NCBI RefSeq assembly: GCF_002251435.1
Contig: NZ_NPJI01000018.1
Span: forward strand, 1 to 49,553
Direction of reading: 5' to 3'
Length of the DNA: 49,553 nt
From: Prevotella sp. P2-180
Lineage (GTDB): Bacteria; Bacteroidota; Bacteroidia; Bacteroidales; Bacteroidaceae
Below, one piece after another: positions 43,536-49,553 of the stretch (positions are counted from its first letter, which is position 1; every line of letters begins with the position of its first letter). Below the pieces are notes generated by a model that did no database searches, was not told the DNA's origin, and worked only from the letters and a program-made list of their open reading frames with translations. The translations under genes were made by a program, and so were the position numbers.

Positions 43536-44567
43536 ATGAAACTTACTAACTTACACCTAATCGCGCTGACTGCCTCAATGGCGGTCGCCACTGTGGCTAT
43601 TGCACAAGGCAACAATCACAAGGAAGAGAGAAAAACTGATTTTGTAACTGAAAAACCCATGGTTCACGACCCTGTAATGGCTGAGGAAGACGGGACATAC
43701 CACATCTTAGCCACTGGCATGGGCATTCAGCGGATGACATCGAAAGACAGGAAACAGTGGACAGTGACCAGCAATCCCGTGATGACCGTAATACCGAAAT
43801 GGACTCACGACTCGGTGCCTGGATTCGACAAGCATGTATGGGCTCCCGACATCATCAAGTGGCACGGAAAATGGTGGCTCGCATACAGTTGCTCCACATT
43901 CGGCAAAAACGGATCGGCCATCGGACTGCTCTCTGCCAAAAGACTCTCATCGCCAATATGGAACGACGAGGGCTGCATAGTCACATCACGCGAGAACCGC
44001 GACAACTGGAATGCCATCGACCCGAACTTCGTGATAGACGAAACCGACACGCCATGGCTCGTGTGGGGCTCGTTTTGGGACGGAATACAGTTGGCCAAGC
44101 TCGACACCACCATGCACATTGCCAAAGGCGAAAAGCCCCGCACCATTGCCCGACGCCATGCCCCTGGCACCACTACAGCCGAGCCCAACCCCACATCTGC
44201 ACATGCCGGCACCAATGCCATCGAGGCACCGTTTATCTTGAAGCACGACGACTACTATTATCTCTTCGTGTCGTGGGACTACTGCTGTCGGGGAAGCAAG
44301 AGCAACTACCGTGTGGCAGTGGGTCGCAGCAAGAGCGTTGAAGGCCCATATCTCGACAAGACAGGAAAAGACATGAGTCTTGGCGGCGGCACACTGTTCA
44401 TCGAAGGCGACAAGGTGAACTATGAAGCCACAGGCCACTGCGCCGCCTATTCCCTCAACGGTCAAGACATCTTCATCTGCCACGGATACAGTACGGAACT
44501 AAAAGGAGCCCCAGTGCTAATACAGCGCACCATCAACTGGAGCAACGACGGATGGCCGTCTCTTTAA
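43536..44567 (+). CDS. Glycoside hydrolase family 43 protein (arabinan endo-arabinosidase-like)
   Basis: A 343-residue secreted five-bladed beta-propeller enzyme. A Sec signal covers residues 1-24. The three catalytic carboxylates of GH43 appear as Asp45 (VHDPVM), Asp162 (NAIDPNF) and Glu230 (NAIEAPF). The FDKHVWAPDIIKWHGKWWL and VWGSFWDGIQL segments resemble arabinanases. It would cleave arabinose- or xylose-containing side chains or arabinan. It stands alone, with no SusCD pair beside it. It ends at a period-9 array that overlaps its stop codon. Confidence 0.9.
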   Translation: MKLTNLHLIALTASMAVATVAIAQGNNHKEERKTDFVTEKPMVHDPVMAEEDGTYHILATGMGIQRMTSKDRKQWTVTSNPVMTVIPKWTHDSVPGFDKHVWAPDIIKWHGKWWLAYSCSTFGKNGSAIGLLSAKRLSSPIWNDEGCIVTSRENRDNWNAIDPNFVIDETDTPWLVWGSFWDGIQLAKLDTTMHIAKGEKPRTIARRHAPGTTTAEPNPTSAHAGTNAIEAPFILKHDDYYYLFVSWDYCCRGSKSNYRVAVGRSKSVEGPYLDKTGKDMSLGGGTLFIEGDKVNYEATGHCAAYSLNGQDIFICHGYSTELKGAPVLIQRTINWSNDGWPSL

Positions 44568-44628
44568 CTCCTTAACTCCTTTAACTTCTTTAATTTCTTT
44601 AATTTCTTTAATTTCTTTAATTTCTTTA
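44565..44628. repeat. Period-9 TTTAATTTC array touching two convergent stop codons
   Basis: Units of TTTAACTCC/TTTAACTTC and then five of TTTAATTTC fill the gap between the GH43 and NhaD genes. The TAA stop of the first gene (44565-44567) and the stop of the second (44626-44628) lie within array units. Confidence 0.7.
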
Positions 44629-45969
44629 AAAGAACACCCACCTTTGGACGCCATAAACAAGCATACCCGAGAGATAGCCTACAACTACTATCCATGAAAT
44701 CTTCTTCATATACCACCCGAAGGTTATCTTCTCAAGCCCCATTACAACCACGCCGGCGGCACTGCCCACGATGAGCATCGAACCGCCCACACCGGCACAA
44801 TAGGCAAGAAGTTGCCAGAAGATGCCATCCATGGCAAAGTCGCCGGCCGCCGCCACGGGATACATTCCCATACATCCTGCCACCAATGGCACATTGTCTA
44901 CAATACTCGACAATACGCCGATGATGCCTGTTATAAGATAATGATTGCCGTCGAACACCTTGTTCAGGCCGTCGCCAAGAAGCTCAAGGGCCCCGATGGT
45001 CTCAAGGCATGCCACAGCCATCAATATTCCAAGGAAGAAAAGAATAGTGCCCATGTCTATGCGCGAAAGCATGTTGGTCACACGCTTCTGCATGCCGCCC
45101 TTCTCCTCTTCGCCCGACAAACGGGAGTAGAACACCTCTGTCACAGTCCACAGCACTCCCAGCACGAGCAATATGCCCATAAACGGAGGCAGGTGGGTGA
45201 TGGTCTTAAACACAGGCACAAATATCAGTCCGCCTACGCCAAGGAAGAACACTGTCTTGCGCTGCACCTCTGTAAGATGGTCTTGCACACGCTCGTTCTC
45301 GCCGTAGTCCTTCACCTCCATCTTTCCCTCCAAGCTAAGCGAGAGGATATACGCCGGCACCAGCATCGACACCACCGAAGGCAGGAACACTTCCATGATG
45401 ACACCCGCCGCAGACAGCAATCCCTTGTTCCACAGCATGATAGTGGTCACGTCGCCTATAGGGGAAAAGGCACCGCCGGAGTTGGCTGAGATAATCACAA
45501 GAGCTGCATAAATCAGACGGTCCTCACGGTTTTCTACCAGTTTTCTGAGTATCATTATCATCACAATGCTCGTGGTGAGATTGTCGAGCACGGCAGAAAG
45601 GATAAACGTCATGAACGCGATTCTCCACAACAGTTTTTTCTTCGTTCGTGTCTTCAGAGTGTCTCTCACGAAGTTAAAACCACCATTCTGGTCAACGAGC
45701 TCCACTATGGTCATGGCTCCCATAAGGAAAAACAGCGTGGTGGCAGTGCTGCCCAAGTGTCGTTCCATCACCTCAGCCACGGCAAGCGCCTTTCCGCTCT
45801 CCGCAATGCCTGGAATATACTGCGACGGATCAATCATAAACAAGGTCCAGCACAACACAAACATCAGCAGGGCTATAGCGGCCTTGTTGATTTTCGTAAC
45901 GCTCTCAATGGCTATAAAGAAATAGCCAAGGCAGAAGACTGCCACGATAATGATACTCAAAGTAGTCAT
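44626..45969 (-). CDS. nhaD: NhaD-type Na+/H+ antiporter
   Basis: A 447-residue inner-membrane protein of the ion transporter superfamily with about 12 hydrophobic segments. Family motifs include FFLMGAMTIVELVDQNGGF, a DNLTTSIVMIMIL helix, NSGGAFSPIGDVTTIMLWNKG, SSIVDNVPLV and CAGVGGSMLIVGSAAGVV. These conserved Asp/Thr/Asn residues are those of NhaD antiporters, which exchange Na+ or Li+ for protons. It lies 15 nt downstream of a zinc-ribbon gene and is probably cotranscribed with it. Confidence 0.92.
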   Translation of the reverse strand: MTTLSIIIVAVFCLGYFFIAIESVTKINKAAIALLMFVLCWTLFMIDPSQYIPGIAESGKALAVAEVMERHLGSTATTLFFLMGAMTIVELVDQNGGFNFVRDTLKTRTKKKLLWRIAFMTFILSAVLDNLTTSIVMIMILRKLVENREDRLIYAALVIISANSGGAFSPIGDVTTIMLWNKGLLSAAGVIMEVFLPSVVSMLVPAYILSLSLEGKMEVKDYGENERVQDHLTEVQRKTVFFLGVGGLIFVPVFKTITHLPPFMGILLVLGVLWTVTEVFYSRLSGEEEKGGMQKRVTNMLSRIDMGTILFFLGILMAVACLETIGALELLGDGLNKVFDGNHYLITGIIGVLSSIVDNVPLVAGCMGMYPVAAAGDFAMDGIFWQLLAYCAGVGGSMLIVGSAAGVVVMGLEKITFGWYMKKISWIVVVGYLSGMLVYGVQRWVFF

Positions 45970-45984
45970 ATTGCTTATTAATAA

Positions 45985-46188
45985 TTATTCATTGTCATTA
46001 TCTTCCCATATCTTCTTGTAAATAAACTTGTCGATAAAGGAAAAAAAAGACTTCGGCATGGTATGACAACTACCACACCTTGGACAAGGCATCGGCTGCG
46101 AATAAGGCGTCCCCTGCCATTTGATATCTGGAGCCAAAAAGGTATGGCGACAAACATCACATATAAACTTTTTTTCCCCTCTCAACAT
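45985..46188 (-). CDS. Small zinc-ribbon protein upstream of nhaD
   Basis: A 67-residue protein with two CxxC knuckles, CDVC (near residue 10) and CPRC (near 35) plus a further Cys at 40, the pattern of a zinc ribbon. The C-terminal part is basic and aromatic (FFSFIDKFIYKKIWED). The ATG at 46188 follows a consensus promoter at 46211-46242, and the stop is 15 nt from the NhaD start, so this is the first gene of that transcript. Its role is unknown; it could be a regulator or an RNA- or protein-binding adaptor. Confidence 0.75.
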   Translation of the reverse strand: MLRGEKKFICDVCRHTFLAPDIKWQGTPYSQPMPCPRCGSCHTMPKSFFSFIDKFIYKKIWEDNDNE

Positions 46189-46210
46189 AGTATTCTATTT
46201 CTTTTTGCGG

Positions 46211-46242
46211 CAAAGTTATGCTTTTTTTTCATATCTTCCAAA
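46211..46242 (-). promoter_or_regulatory. Consensus promoter of the zinc-ribbon/nhaD operon
   Basis: On the minus strand TTTG (46239-46242) and TAACTTTG (46211-46218) are 20 nt apart, with a leader of about 18 nt to the ATG at 46188. Confidence 0.75.
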
Positions 46243-46314
46243 CTTTTGCCTATATTTTCCCCATTTTTACAAAAGATTTAGAATACCTAAAAAAAGTAAT
46301 ATTTACATTACTAA

Positions 46315-47319
46315 CTACTTATGTCGTGTCAACTTCTCGTCGTATTTCACGTATATCCCGGCGAGCACTGTGCCCGAGATAGAGTGATAGGCACAGCTGA
46401 TGGCACAGGGCACCACACAGAGGATGGCCTCTGGATTGCGGGCGAGGATATCGTCGTTGGCAAAGAAGGCGGTGGCAAGCACTGTCGCCATACCGGCGTT
46501 CTGCATTCCCACCTCAATGGATATGGTGCGCTTCTTGGGAAGCGAGAAGCGGAAAAGGCGGCCTACGTTATAACCGAGGATATATCCGAGGGTGTTATGG
46601 CAGAACACTACGGCAAGCATAAGCAAGAAGAGTCCCATGCCGTGAATCATCAACTGGGGCTTCACCTGCGACACCACGCCTCCCACTATCAAGGCAAGAC
46701 ACGTGACACTCACTCCCGGCATCATCTGCCTCACATCCTCATACCACTTACGGCTACTGGCATAGTGGTTAACCAAAAATCCTATGCCTACGGGAATGAT
46801 CGTAATGAGCAATATGCCTCGAAACATTCCGAGAGTGTCAACCTCTATCCTTGTGTCGGCAAGCCACCACACAAGCAGCGGAGTCATGAATGGAGCCAAC
46901 AGTGTGGAGGCTGTGGTCATGCCCACCGAAAACGCCACGTCGCCCTTGCACAAGAACGACATGATATTGCTCGACACACCGCCAGGACAGCAGCCCACGA
47001 GTATGATACCGATGGAGAGATAGGGATTAAGACCGAATACTTGGGTAAGCGCGTATGCCAACAATGGCATCAACGTAAACTGTGCACAAGCGCCAATGAA
47101 GATGTCCCACGGACGACTGAACAGTATGCGGAAGTCCTCCGTCGAAAGAGTCAGTCCCATTGTCAGCATTATCACTCCGAGGATGACGCTCGACACGTCT
47201 CCCCTCACCCACCCGAACAAGTCGGGCACGAGAAAAGCCAAAACGGCAGCGGCTATTACGTATGTCGATGAGTGTGAAACCATCCACGCACTCACCCCTG
47301 TCACAATTTCTTTCATCAT
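46315..47319 (-). CDS. Bile acid:sodium symporter family transporter
   Basis: A 334-residue membrane protein with about ten hydrophobic helices, of the BASS/SBF family (PF01758). Typical segments are GVIMLTMGLTLSTEDF, GCCPGGVSSNIMSFLCKGDVAFSVGMT and SIEVGMQNAGMATVLA, which contain the crossover-helix and sodium-site residues. Family members import bile acids, pantoate, pyruvate or other organic anions with sodium, so the substrate is open. The frame opens at 47409, but a TACCTTTG box at 47337-47344 makes the ATG at 47319 (or 47316) the likely start. Confidence 0.88.
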   Translation of the reverse strand: MMKEIVTGVSAWMVSHSSTYVIAAAVLAFLVPDLFGWVRGDVSSVILGVIMLTMGLTLSTEDFRILFSRPWDIFIGACAQFTLMPLLAYALTQVFGLNPYLSIGIILVGCCPGGVSSNIMSFLCKGDVAFSVGMTTASTLLAPFMTPLLVWWLADTRIEVDTLGMFRGILLITIIPVGIGFLVNHYASSRKWYEDVRQMMPGVSVTCLALIVGGVVSQVKPQLMIHGMGLFLLMLAVVFCHNTLGYILGYNVGRLFRFSLPKKRTISIEVGMQNAGMATVLATAFFANDDILARNPEAILCVVPCAISCAYHSISGTVLAGIYVKYDEKLTRHK

Positions 47320-47336
47320 CTTCGAAAAAACAACTG

Positions 47337-47344
47337 CAAAGGTA
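47337..47344 (-). promoter_or_regulatory. -7 box of the SBF transporter gene
   Basis: TACCTTTG on the minus strand lies 18 nt before the ATG at 47319 and downstream of the first in-frame ATG at 47409, so it decides the start. The -33 element is weak. Confidence 0.55.
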
Positions 47345-47419
47345 CTAAAAAGATAGGAAACATCTACCGATGTTAACGTAATTTTACCATAACCAAGAAC
47401 ATTGTACAAAGGTTAAATT

Positions 47420-47470
47420 ATTGGAAAAACGGACAAAATGACGTATATTTGCATTGGAAAAACGGACAAA
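47420..47470 (+). promoter_or_regulatory. Direct repeat flanking a promoter box
   Basis: ATTGGAAAAACGGACAAA occurs at 47420-47437 and 47453-47470, a perfect 18-nt direct repeat with a 33-nt period. A TATATTTG -7 box (47444-47451) lies exactly between the copies, as expected for operator sites that control a promoter. It drives only the remnant ORF at 47473. Confidence 0.6.
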
Positions 47471-47472
47471 TT

Positions 47473-47559
47473 ATGATTAAACGCAAAATTACCAATAAGT
47501 TAAGTGAAAGTGGATTTACCTGGACCATGAAACTCTGCACATCGAGATTAATTTCGTGA
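47473..47559 (+). pseudogene. 28-codon remnant behind a repeated operator
   Basis: ATG at 47473 opens MIKRKITNKLSESGFTWT and stops at 47557-47559 after 28 residues. The beginning MIKRKI..KL resembles the N-terminus of Bacteroidetes AAA ATPases of the DUF4143 type, which often start this way, but the match is too short to be firm. No downstream frame continues it before the convergent hydrolase gene at 47570, so the rest appears to have been deleted. Confidence 0.35.
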
Positions 47560-47569
47560 TTGATCACAC

Positions 47570-48523
47570 TTATTTATCTGATTTCAGGAAACTTTCCACT
47601 ATTGGCAGTACAACAGAGTCATAGTCGGCGGAGGCTCCCATCATACTGCCCATGCTGCCAAGGTTGGCGGCATTGAACCCATGATTGGCTCCCTCTATCT
47701 TGTTGAGAGTGGCAGAAGGATAGAGACCTACTGCCTTCACTGAATTTGAGATAGGAACTATCATGTCGGCCGTGCCATGGATGATGCACACAGGCTTCGA
47801 AAACTTACCGATATGCGACCACACGTCAAAGTCCTTTATACTATTGATATATGCCTCACTCATCGACATCATTCCGCCGAAATCGCCGAAACCACCGAAA
47901 CCGCCGAAGTCACCAAATCCACTGAACATCTTCACCATATCAGGTATGTTGAAAGCAGGATAGAAGAGTATCATTCCAGCAAAGTCGTCAGGACACTCGT
48001 CGGCAAGCAAGGCCGACACCAATCCACCCTGACTGCTTCCAAGCAGACAGACATTAGAAGAATCGACATAATCTAATGACTTTACTGTCTTAACAACAGC
48101 ACGCAGGTCTTCCACCTCGGTAAAAACAGTCATTTCATCGGTTTTCCCGTCGCTTTTGCTCTTATCGCTTCCACCGCAGAAGTCAAAGCAATAAGCAGCA
48201 AATCCCATTTTGGCAATCGCTGAAGCATATCCTTTCATAGCCTCATGGGTAAGAGAACTGCTATGCGAGAGTATCACGGCCGGCTGTTTTTTTGACGATG
48301 TAGAATTATAATACATCATGCCAAAAATCCTGTTTCCATCGCGTTCGCTCCACACCTCGGCACTGTCAACCACCATCTCCGCCCCCGTCAGGCCAGAGTC
48401 GGTATTCTCCTCATTCTCAGTATTCTCGGGAGTCGTAATACCATTGTCGTCATCCGATGAACAAGCGGCAAAACACATAGTTGCCGCAATAAAACCTATA
48501 AATACAATCACAGTCTTTTTCAT
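47570..48523 (-). CDS. Surface lipoprotein alpha/beta hydrolase
   Basis: A 317-residue lipoprotein with lipobox FAAC (Cys21) followed by SSDDDN, an acidic pattern like the Bacteroidetes signal for surface export. The hydrolase fold shows the nucleophile Ser164 in LLGSSQGG, Asp253 in HGTADMIVP and His281 in GANHGF, a complete triad of the dienelactone-hydrolase/acyl-peptidase-like family. An unusual Gly/Phe-rich cap (FGDFGGFGGFGDFGG) sits near residues 206-220. It may be an esterase acting on polysaccharide or peptide esters; substrate unknown. Confidence 0.87.
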   Translation of the reverse strand: MKKTVIVFIGFIAATMCFAACSSDDDNGITTPENTENEENTDSGLTGAEMVVDSAEVWSERDGNRIFGMMYYNSTSSKKQPAVILSHSSSLTHEAMKGYASAIAKMGFAAYCFDFCGGSDKSKSDGKTDEMTVFTEVEDLRAVVKTVKSLDYVDSSNVCLLGSSQGGLVSALLADECPDDFAGMILFYPAFNIPDMVKMFSGFGDFGGFGGFGDFGGMMSMSEAYINSIKDFDVWSHIGKFSKPVCIIHGTADMIVPISNSVKAVGLYPSATLNKIEGANHGFNAANLGSMGSMMGASADYDSVVLPIVESFLKSDK

Positions 48524-48545
48524 ATCCTAATATTTTACTCAAGTG

Positions 48546-48611
48546 GACGAGTTGACGAGTTATTACTTTTGCAGTTGTTTTGCGGTTAGACTATCAACTC
48601 GTCAACTCGTC
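48546..48611. repeat. Octamer inverted repeat in the leader of the hydrolase mRNA
   Basis: GACGAGTT repeated twice (48546-48561) is the exact reverse complement of 48596-48611 (AACTCGTC twice), with a 34-nt loop. A minus-strand TACCTTTG box at 48624-48631 would start transcription near 48619, so this 16-bp stem lies in the 5' leader of the hydrolase mRNA. Confidence 0.7.
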
Positions 48612-48623
48612 AAATTTCGGTTG

Positions 48624-48655
48624 CAAAGGTACACTTTTCCACACATATCACCAAG
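48624..48655 (-). promoter_or_regulatory. Promoter of the hydrolase gene
   Basis: On the minus strand CTTG (48652-48655) and TACCTTTG (48624-48631) are 20 nt apart. The predicted leader is about 95 nt, long for this window, and contains the 16-bp stem. Confidence 0.6.
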
Positions 48656-48692
48656 CATTTACCCCACCTTTCCACACCTGGTTAATATAGTT

Positions 48693-48812
48693 TAACTCAA
48701 CATTCGCAGGAAAGCGAAAAAAGGAAAAGTTTCCTTGAGCGAAGCGAAAAAAAGACAATAGTCTTTTCGCTTCCTTTCGTAAGTTTTCAAAGCTCAGACA
48801 TTCGGCTTAACT
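48693..48812. repeat. Second copy of the composite intergenic repeat
   Basis: The leader module (48693-48714, 20 of 22 bases as at 8715-8736) is followed by module A (48727-48752, identical to 8751-8776) and by module B in inverted orientation (48752-48779, exact reverse complement of 8841-8868), then TCAAAGCTCAGA (compare TCAAAGCCCAGA at 8822-8833). The period-9 arrays of the first copy are missing between A and B. It lies in the 361-nt gap between divergent genes. Confidence 0.8.
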
Positions 48813-48884
48813 CCTCCCACCTTAACTCCTTAACTCCTTCCCCCCTTCCCTCCATTATATTATTTAAGTTAATAATTCATCAAC

Positions 48885-49262
48885 ATGACATCCATAAAAT
48901 TAAAATTCAGGCCTTCCACCCTTAAGGATAAAGAAGGCCGCCTGTACTTCCAGGTTATAAACAGCCGCAAGGTCAGACAGATACAGACCGAGTGTCTCAT
49001 TTTCCCCTCCGAGTGGGATGAAGAAACAGAGATGGAAAACTTCATGCGCATGGTAGGCGATGCAGAGAATGAAGTCACCATCGACCCCACCCGCATCCAT
49101 GTAGGCGACAGAGTCCGCATCAAGACCGGCAGTCTCGCAGACTTGGAAGCCAACATCTGTAAAGAGCCCGACGGTCGCACCATGCTCGCCCTCCGCGTCG
49201 ATTTCCTCGGCTATGCCAAAATGGAATGTCCCATCGACAACCTCGAACTGGTCAAAGAATAA
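48885..49262 (+). CDS. Chimeric protein: integrase arm-binding N-terminus joined to a NusG-like KOW domain
   Basis: A 125-residue protein. Residues 1-47 (SIKLKFRPSTLKDKEGRLYF, then RKVRQIQTE and FPSEWDEE) strongly resemble the arm-DNA-binding N-terminus of Bacteroidetes tyrosine recombinases. Residues 49-124 switch to a pattern like the end of the NGN domain (MENFMRM) followed by a KOW domain (VGDRVRIKTGSLADLEANI, LRVDFLGYAKMECPIDNLELV), as in NusG/UpxY-type elongation factors. No recombinase catalytic domain and no NGN core remain. It may be a fused remnant or a new small regulator. A confident promoter is not seen. Confidence 0.65.
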   Translation: MTSIKLKFRPSTLKDKEGRLYFQVINSRKVRQIQTECLIFPSEWDEETEMENFMRMVGDAENEVTIDPTRIHVGDRVRIKTGSLADLEANICKEPDGRTMLALRVDFLGYAKMECPIDNLELVKE

Positions 49263-49553
49263 TCTTTAAGCTTTATCCTTTTAATTTTTAATCCTTTAAT
49301 CCTTCTTTAAGGTTTTACCTTTTAATCTTTAATTTTTTAATCCTTCTCGTATTATTATGAATCCGCGCAGAAAGCCAATAAGATTAAAAATTAAAAATGT
49401 AAAGAGTAAAAGCTTGAAAGCTTAAAGAAATCATCCGTGACAGGCGTGTGAGGTGTGTGGGGTGTGTAGGGTTTATATACTAACATTTTTATAATTTCTA
49501 TTGAAGCCCTACTATATAGTAACCCTTTAATTCAATTACGCGAAAATAATATA
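49263..49553. repeat. A/T-rich inverted arrays and a G/T-rich 9-mer run at the right edge
   Basis: Units like CTTTTAATTTTTAATC and TTTAATCCTT repeat at 49264-49343; reverse-oriented units (AGATTAAAAATTAAAAATG, AAGCTTGAAAGCTTAAAG) follow at 49380-49427, so the two sides form an imperfect inverted repeat. At 49447-49473 three 9-mers follow, GTGTGAGGT, GTGTGGGGT and GTGTAGGGT. No gene is seen here. Confidence 0.55.

Noticed and set aside
46321..47271. 316-codon open frame antisense to the SBF transporter gene
   Set aside because: It is rich in His and Gln as expected from reading the complement of transmembrane codons; the minus strand codes for a clear transporter.

Overview
The window looks like a chromosomal segment of a Bacteroidales bacterium, most likely a Prevotella-type member of the Prevotellaceae. 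The grounds are: promoters of the Bacteroidetes form (TTTG, about 19-20 nt, TAnnTTTG) before many genes and no Shine-Dalgarno sequences; SusC/SusD with ECF sigma factor, FecR anti-sigma factor and STN domain; DUF4843 and PKD-like lipoproteins; a C-terminal domain like those of type IX secretion cargo; and a propionate/succinate-type CoA transferase. This is family-level inference from sequence alone. I saw no rRNA, tRNA, CRISPR array, prophage or intact insertion sequence.

Layout. 1-2.6 kb: the edge of a minus-strand gene, a PorT-like outer-membrane protein, and an AAA ATPase/nuclease bracketed by REP-like palindromes, with a probable response-regulator fragment on its right. 2.6-8.7 kb: housekeeping genes (PIF1-like helicase, SpoU RNA methylase, CoA transferase, RluA-type pseudouridine synthase). 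8.9-17.6 kb, minus strand: S41 protease, topoisomerase IV subunit B, GNAT protein, THUMP-like methyltransferase and a large DUF3943 outer-membrane protein. 17.7-23.1 kb: hot-dog thioesterase, heparinase II/III-type lyase, GAF/PAS histidine kinase and glutaminase.

23.2-34.3 kb, minus strand: a complete trans-envelope regulated uptake locus running sigma, FecR, SusC with STN domain, SusD, DUF4843, PKD-like lipoprotein, TlpA-type thioredoxin, secreted protein. 34.5-38.1 kb: a second, smaller locus of ECF sigma, DUF4974 anti-sigma without a FecR domain, and an STN-bearing outer-membrane beta-barrel. The two loci are adjacent but separated by a strong terminator. In both, ligand binding at the outer-membrane protein probably signals through the STN domain to the anti-sigma and frees the sigma factor.

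38.3-47.4 kb: SPFH protein, coaD, ruvB, pnp, a GH43 glycosidase, a zinc-ribbon protein with NhaD, and a bile-acid:sodium-symporter-family transporter. 47.4-49.6 kb: a remnant ORF behind a repeated operator-like sequence, a surface lipoprotein hydrolase, and an odd small gene that joins an integrase arm-binding N-terminus to a NusG-like KOW domain.

A theme across the window is a set of short-period (7-9 bp) repeat arrays, many touching stop codons or forming long stems between genes. Two identical modules (26 and 28 nt) are shared by intergenic regions 40 kb apart, one of them inverted. Related arrays also sit in frame inside coding sequences. Several Bacteroidetes-type promoters overlap the longest possible ATG and so argue for downstream starts, which I adopted.
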